From assembly GCA_016191875.1 (NCBI GenBank), contig JACPVG010000036.1, forward strand, positions 1 through 64,000: a stretch of DNA of 64,000 nt, written 5' to 3'. The stretch comes from Chloroflexota bacterium. Lineage in GTDB: Bacteria > Chloroflexota > Anaerolineae > Anaerolineales > UBA11579. The position numbers and the translations under genes are program-made. Shown in pieces: positions 60,562 through 64,000 of this stretch. The notes beneath the pieces are model-generated. The model was not told where the DNA came from, did not search any database, and was given only the letters and a program-made list of their open reading frames with translations. Each line of letters starts with the position of its first letter. Position 1 is the first letter of the stretch.

Positions 60562-61389
60562 ATGACTCGCCTCCTCCCCGCCCAGTTTGACCTCACCGGC
60601 CGCGTGGCCATCGTCACCGGCGCGGCGGGTTTGCTCGGCAGCCAGTTCTGCCGCACGCTGGCCCAGGCCGGCGCGGCCGTGCTGGCCGCGGATGTGGACG
60701 GCAAGAAAGCCCAGGCGCTGGCGAAAGAGTTGAAGGCCGCCGGTCACAAAGCCGCCCATACCCAGACCGACGTGACCGACAAGATCTCGGTCAAGGGCAT
60801 GGTGCAGGCCGCGGTGGACGACTTCGGGCGGCTGGATATCCTGGTCAACTCCGCCGCGCTCGACCCCAAGTTTGACGCCCGTGAAATCAGCAAACAGGGC
60901 GCCAACGCCTTCGAGGATTACCCGCTGGCGAAATGGAACGAAGCCTTGAACGTCAATCTGACCGGCATGTTCCTGGCCTGCCAGCGGGCGGCCGGGCCGA
61001 TGCTGGCGCAGGGCGGCGGTTCCATCGTCAACATCTGCTCGATGTATGGGCTGGTGGGGCCGGACCAGCGGCTGTACCAGCGCGAAGGCCAGCCGCCGCA
61101 GTATAAGCCGGTCACCTATACCGTCACCAAGGCCGGCGTGCTCGGCCTGACGAAGTACCTGGCGACCTACTACGCGGGCAAGAACATCCGAGTGAACGCG
61201 CTCACGCCCGGCGGCGTGTTCAACGACCACGACGACGAATTCGTGCAGGCGTATGCCGCCCGCAGCGTGCTGGGACGCATGGCCCAGCCGGATGAGATGA
61301 ACGGCGCGCTGCTGTTCCTGGCTTCGGACGCCTCCTCCTACATGACCGGCGCGAATCTGGTGGTGGATGGCGGTTGGACGGCGTGGTGA
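60562..61389 (+). CDS. Short-chain dehydrogenase/reductase (classical SDR)
   Basis: This 275-residue protein has IVTGAAGLLGSQ (17-28), VNSAAL (95-100) and the catalytic Ser160 with YTVTK (Tyr186, Lys190). It ends in MTGANLVVDGGWTAW, typical of classical SDRs. In a nonulosonate cluster it may act on a sugar or sugar acid (inference). A TATAAT (60554-60559) ends only 2 nt before ATG 60562, unusually close; if it is the promoter, the start site must be very near the ATG. Confidence 0.87.
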   Translation: MTRLLPAQFDLTGRVAIVTGAAGLLGSQFCRTLAQAGAAVLAADVDGKKAQALAKELKAAGHKAAHTQTDVTDKISVKGMVQAAVDDFGRLDILVNSAALDPKFDAREISKQGANAFEDYPLAKWNEALNVNLTGMFLACQRAAGPMLAQGGGSIVNICSMYGLVGPDQRLYQREGQPPQYKPVTYTVTKAGVLGLTKYLATYYAGKNIRVNALTPGGVFNDHDDEFVQAYAARSVLGRMAQPDEMNGALLFLASDASSYMTGANLVVDGGWTAW

Positions 61390-61396
61390 AGAAGGC

Positions 61397-61532
61397 AGAC
61401 AAGTATCAAGTATCAGGTATCAATATCTGCAAGTCACATGCGCAAGACAGTTTGGTGTTGCACGCCGTCATAATGGACCTGGCCGTGCAACACCCTGCAA
61501 GTTGCTTTCTTGATACTTGTTTACTTGATACT
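61397..61532. repeat. Iterated AAGTATCAAGTATCAGG hairpin
   Basis: The left arm (61397-61430) contains AAGTATCAAGTATCAGG-TATCAATATC. The right arm (61508-61532) contains CTTGATACTTGTTTACTTGATAC. It is the same word family as at 38901. The intervening bases show no gene. Confidence 0.65.
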
Positions 61533-61552
61533 GTAATGGAATTCCGAATGCC

Positions 61553-62311
61553 ATGACCTCCCCTAAACACACCCTCGCCCTCATCCCCGCCCGCGGCGGC
61601 AGCAAAAGTATCCCGCGCAAGAACATCCTGCCCTTTGCCGGGCACCCGCTCATCGCCTGGAGCATCGCTGCCGGGCGCGCCGCCGAAACGGTGACGCGTG
61701 TGGTGGTCTCGACTGATGATGAGGAGATCGCCGCCGTGGCGCGGGAATACGGCGCGGAAACGCCCTTCATGCGCCCGGCCGAGCACTCGCAGGACAACAC
61801 CCCCGACCTGCCTGTTTTCCAGCACGCCCTCGAATGGCTGGCCGAGCACGAGGGCTACACGCCGGACATCGTCGTCCAACTGCGCCCGACGTCCCCCTTC
61901 CGGCGGTTGTGGCATATCAATGAGGCAGTGAATGCGCTGGCCGTCCGCCCGGAAGCCGATTCCTGCCGGGCGGTCATCGTGCCGTTCCAGAACCCGTTCA
62001 AGATGTGGACGTTTGGCGAGGATGGGCTGATGCGGCCGCTGATGAAAGATACAGGCTTCGCCGAACCTTACAACATGCCGCGCCAGGCCCTGCCGGATGT
62101 GTACTGGCAGACGGGCTATGTGGACGCCGCCTGGAGCCGCACGATTCGCGAGAAGAACTCCATGACCGGCGACGCCATCCTGCCGCTGGTCATCGACCCC
62201 GGTGACTGGGTGGACATCGATTCGCCCGACGACTGGCGACGCGCCGAGCGCCTGTTCACCGAAGGCGTCATCACCGAGGACGGGCTGGGCTACCGGGTGG
62301 AGACGAGTTAG
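61553..62311 (+). CDS. neuA: Acylneuraminate cytidylyltransferase family (CMP-nonulosonate synthetase)
   Basis: This 252-residue nucleotidyltransferase activates sialic-acid-like sugars as CMP derivatives. LIPARGGSKSIPRKNILPF (8-26) is the defining CTP-binding motif, and VVSTDDEEIAAVA and LRPTSPFR follow. It is directly upstream of the NeuB-fusion gene, so both likely serve the same nonulosonate. Exact sugar (neuraminate, legionaminate or other) cannot be told from sequence alone. Confidence 0.92.
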   Translation: MTSPKHTLALIPARGGSKSIPRKNILPFAGHPLIAWSIAAGRAAETVTRVVVSTDDEEIAAVAREYGAETPFMRPAEHSQDNTPDLPVFQHALEWLAEHEGYTPDIVVQLRPTSPFRRLWHINEAVNALAVRPEADSCRAVIVPFQNPFKMWTFGEDGLMRPLMKDTGFAEPYNMPRQALPDVYWQTGYVDAAWSRTIREKNSMTGDAILPLVIDPGDWVDIDSPDDWRRAERLFTEGVITEDGLGYRVETS

Positions 62312-62340
62312 GCGCTATCCGGTACAATGGGCGTCTTAGA

Positions 62341-62468
62341 GGTAATTGGTAATCTGTAATTCTTTCTGCGGTGGCGATTCGGTTAATCCTGCCACGGGGC
62401 CGCAGCTATCCAATTACCACTTACCAGTTACCAATTACATGCCAGCCTTTACCAATTACAGATTCTGC
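62341..62468. repeat. Iterated GGTAATTGGTAATCTGTAATTC element
   Basis: The left arm GGTAATTGGTAATCTGTAAT (62341 onward) has two complementary blocks: CAATTACCACTTACCAG...CCAATTAC (62411-62438) and ACCAATTACAGATTCTGC (62451-62468). It fills the spacer before the NeuB-fusion gene; a possible -10 TACAAT sits just upstream at 62323-62328. Confidence 0.7.
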
Positions 62469-62487
62469 AATTTGAGGAACAAGACGA

Positions 62488-64000
62488 ATGCCTGAGATAA
62501 GAATCGGCGACCGCGTAATTGGCGATGGCCACCCGGCCTACATCATCGCCGAAATCGGCGTCAACCACAACGGCATCCCGGAACTGGCGTTTCAGTTGAT
62601 TGATGCCGCCGTGGATGCCGGAGTCGACGCGGTCAAATTCCAGAAGCGCAACCTGGAAAAACTGTACCCGAAAAAATATCTGGATAATGTCAACGCCGGC
62701 GAAAAGAACCTCGCCTTCCTGCTGCCGATTTTGCAGCGGGTCGAACTCTCCGACGAGGACTTCGTGCGCCTGCACGAATACTGCCAGAAGAAAGGCATCA
62801 CCTTCCTGTGCACACCCTTCGACATGGACAGCGCCGATTTCCTGGCTGGATTGGGCGTCCCCGCTTTCAAGGTCGCCTCGGCAGACATGATCAACCTGCC
62901 GTTGCTTGACCACCTGGCTGCCAAGGGCCTGCCGATGATCCTCTCCACCGGCATGAGCCGCATCGAAGAGGTCGAAGTCACGGTGGAATTCCTCAAACAG
63001 CGCGGGGCGCAGTTCGCGCTGCTGCACTGCAACAGCGCCTACCCGGCGGCCTTCGAGGACATCAACCTGCGTTTCATGAACCAGTTGCGCCGCTTCGATG
63101 TGCCGGTGGGCTACTCCGGCCATGAGCGCGGCATTGCCATCAGCACCGTGGCGGCGGCAATCGGCGCGCACATCATCGAGCGCCACATCACGCTCGACCG
63201 AACGATGGAAGGGCCCGACCACGCCGCCAGTCTTGAGCCGGTCGGCTTCAAGAAGATGGTGCGCGATATCCGCCAGGTGGAGACCGCCCTCGGCACCGGC
63301 GAAGAAAAATTCATGTCGCGCGGCGAGATCCTCAACCGCGAGGTGCTGGCCAAAAGCCTGGTGGCGGCGCGCGATATCCAGCCCGGAGAAAAGATCACCC
63401 CCGAGATGGTAACGGTCAAGGGTCCCGGCCAGGGCCTCAGCCCGCAGATGTACGATCAGTTGATCGGCCGGAAAGCCGGGCGCGCGATCGAGGAGGATGG
63501 CCTGTTCCTGCCGGTGGATATCGGCGAACTGGTGACGCTGGATGTGGAGCACACCCTCCCGATGGAGTGGGGCTTCGTCGTCCGTCACGCGGATGTGGAG
63601 CCGATGCTGGCTTACAAGCCAAAAATCCTTGAGTTCCACTTCACCGACCGCGACCTGGAGGAGGAATACACCAACGGGGTACTGGGCATCGGCCTGGTGG
63701 TGCACGCCCCGGAGTTCTGGGGTCACAACCTGGTGGACCTGTGCACGCCCGACGAACGCCTGCGCCAGTCGTCGATCGAGTTGCTGCAAAAAGCCATCGA
63801 CGTGACCCGCAAAATGGCGCCGTTCTTCAAGGGCACGCCCAAGGTCGTCGTCCACCCCGGCGCCGCCAGCCTCGACCACCCGCTGGAAGACAAGGCCGCC
63901 CTGTACGAAAACCTCGGCAAGTCGGTGGACGCGCTGGATTACGAAGGCGTCGAACTGCTGCTGGAAAACCTGCCCGCCCACCCGTGGTATTTCGGCGGCC
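62488..64000 (+). CDS. neuB: NeuB-family synthase fused to SAF and TIM-barrel (sugar isomerase-like) domains, 3' end cut
   Basis: The frame is open to the window edge, giving 504 complete codons. Residues 1-270 form the NeuB synthase: AEIGVNHNG (21-29), KFQ, HCNSAYPA (180-187), GYSGHERG (208-215), ERHITLDR (231-238), EGPDH (241-245). Residues about 285-345 are the SAF domain (LVAARDIQPGEKI). From about 355 a third domain starts (LVVHAPEFWG, RQSSIELLQKAIDVTR, KVVVHPG, LLLENLP), a xylose-isomerase/EndoIV-like TIM barrel. The extra domain may make or edit the six-carbon precursor. Other family members with this extension may exist, but I cannot check that here. Confidence 0.9.
   Translation, partial: MPEIRIGDRVIGDGHPAYIIAEIGVNHNGIPELAFQLIDAAVDAGVDAVKFQKRNLEKLYPKKYLDNVNAGEKNLAFLLPILQRVELSDEDFVRLHEYCQKKGITFLCTPFDMDSADFLAGLGVPAFKVASADMINLPLLDHLAAKGLPMILSTGMSRIEEVEVTVEFLKQRGAQFALLHCNSAYPAAFEDINLRFMNQLRRFDVPVGYSGHERGIAISTVAAAIGAHIIERHITLDRTMEGPDHAASLEPVGFKKMVRDIRQVETALGTGEEKFMSRGEILNREVLAKSLVAARDIQPGEKITPEMVTVKGPGQGLSPQMYDQLIGRKAGRAIEEDGLFLPVDIGELVTLDVEHTLPMEWGFVVRHADVEPMLAYKPKILEFHFTDRDLEEEYTNGVLGIGLVVHAPEFWGHNLVDLCTPDERLRQSSIELLQKAIDVTRKMAPFFKGTPKVVVHPGAASLDHPLEDKAALYENLGKSVDALDYEGVELLLENLPAHPWYFGG

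Overview
The window is a high-GC bacterial chromosome segment, about 64 kb and probably over 60% GC by eye, in which nearly every gene lies on the + strand. Gene content and intergenic style (type III pantothenate kinase, a CoaBC with altered CoaC active-site residues, PD40-propeller S9 peptidase, ABC-exported glycan genes, abundant palindromic intergenic repeats) suggest a member of the Chloroflexota, perhaps Anaerolineae. This is inference; no rRNA or ribosomal marker is present.

Region 1 (1-815) is a more AT-rich edge with the tail of an unrecognised gene and a small predicted tail-anchored protein. Region 2 (815-9.7 kb) is housekeeping: an S9 prolyl-oligopeptidase-type enzyme, then a pantothenate/coenzyme A block (panB, panE, panC, coaX, a methyltransferase, a small hypothetical, coaBC) followed by a DUF952 protein. 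panB is preceded by an extended -10 promoter and a compact structured leader that ends in a strong intrinsic terminator, in the position where the pan RNA motif is known. Four related hairpins built from the word GTCAACGAGG fill spacers of this block and are not seen elsewhere in the window. Region 3 (9.7-11.4 kb) is a divergent methyltransferase/TetR pair with two operator-like palindromes. It is flanked by a duplicated terminator/promoter/N-terminus segment, as if it had been inserted.

Region 4 (11.4-64 kb) is one very large surface-glycan locus. It has many GT-A and GT-B glycosyltransferases, a GT11-like fucosyltransferase, three multi-spanning membrane proteins (one a clear GT-C type), GDP-fucose synthesis (gmd, fcl), a Wzm/Wzt-type ABC exporter, two GT-B proteins resembling capsule or teichoic-acid synthases, a nonulosonate branch (pseB, two NeuB-family synthases, an SpsF-like and a NeuA-like cytidylyltransferase), a DegT-type aminotransferase, an asparagine-synthase-type amidotransferase, an orphan fatty-acyl-AMP-ligase-like enzyme, four methyltransferases, and a sulfation branch (fused ATP sulfurylase/APS kinase plus two sulfotransferase-like proteins). 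Together these imply an exported glycan, or glycolipid/glycoprotein, carrying fucose, an acidic nonulosonic sugar, methyl groups and sulfate.

The most distinctive signals lie between the genes. gmd and a winged-helix regulator share nearly identical promoters, each with the palindrome AATTCA-N5-TGAATT just after the -10 box, which suggests an autoregulated fucose/glycan regulon. A REP-associated tyrosine transposase gene carries three in-frame 51-bp units, the last containing the same 28-bp palindrome found at two other intergenic places. Many spacers are made of short iterated words whose reverse complements form the opposite arm; these often begin inside the last codons of the upstream gene. 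Several genes have a TATAAT-like box only 7-9 nt before the start codon and no Shine-Dalgarno, consistent with leaderless mRNAs.
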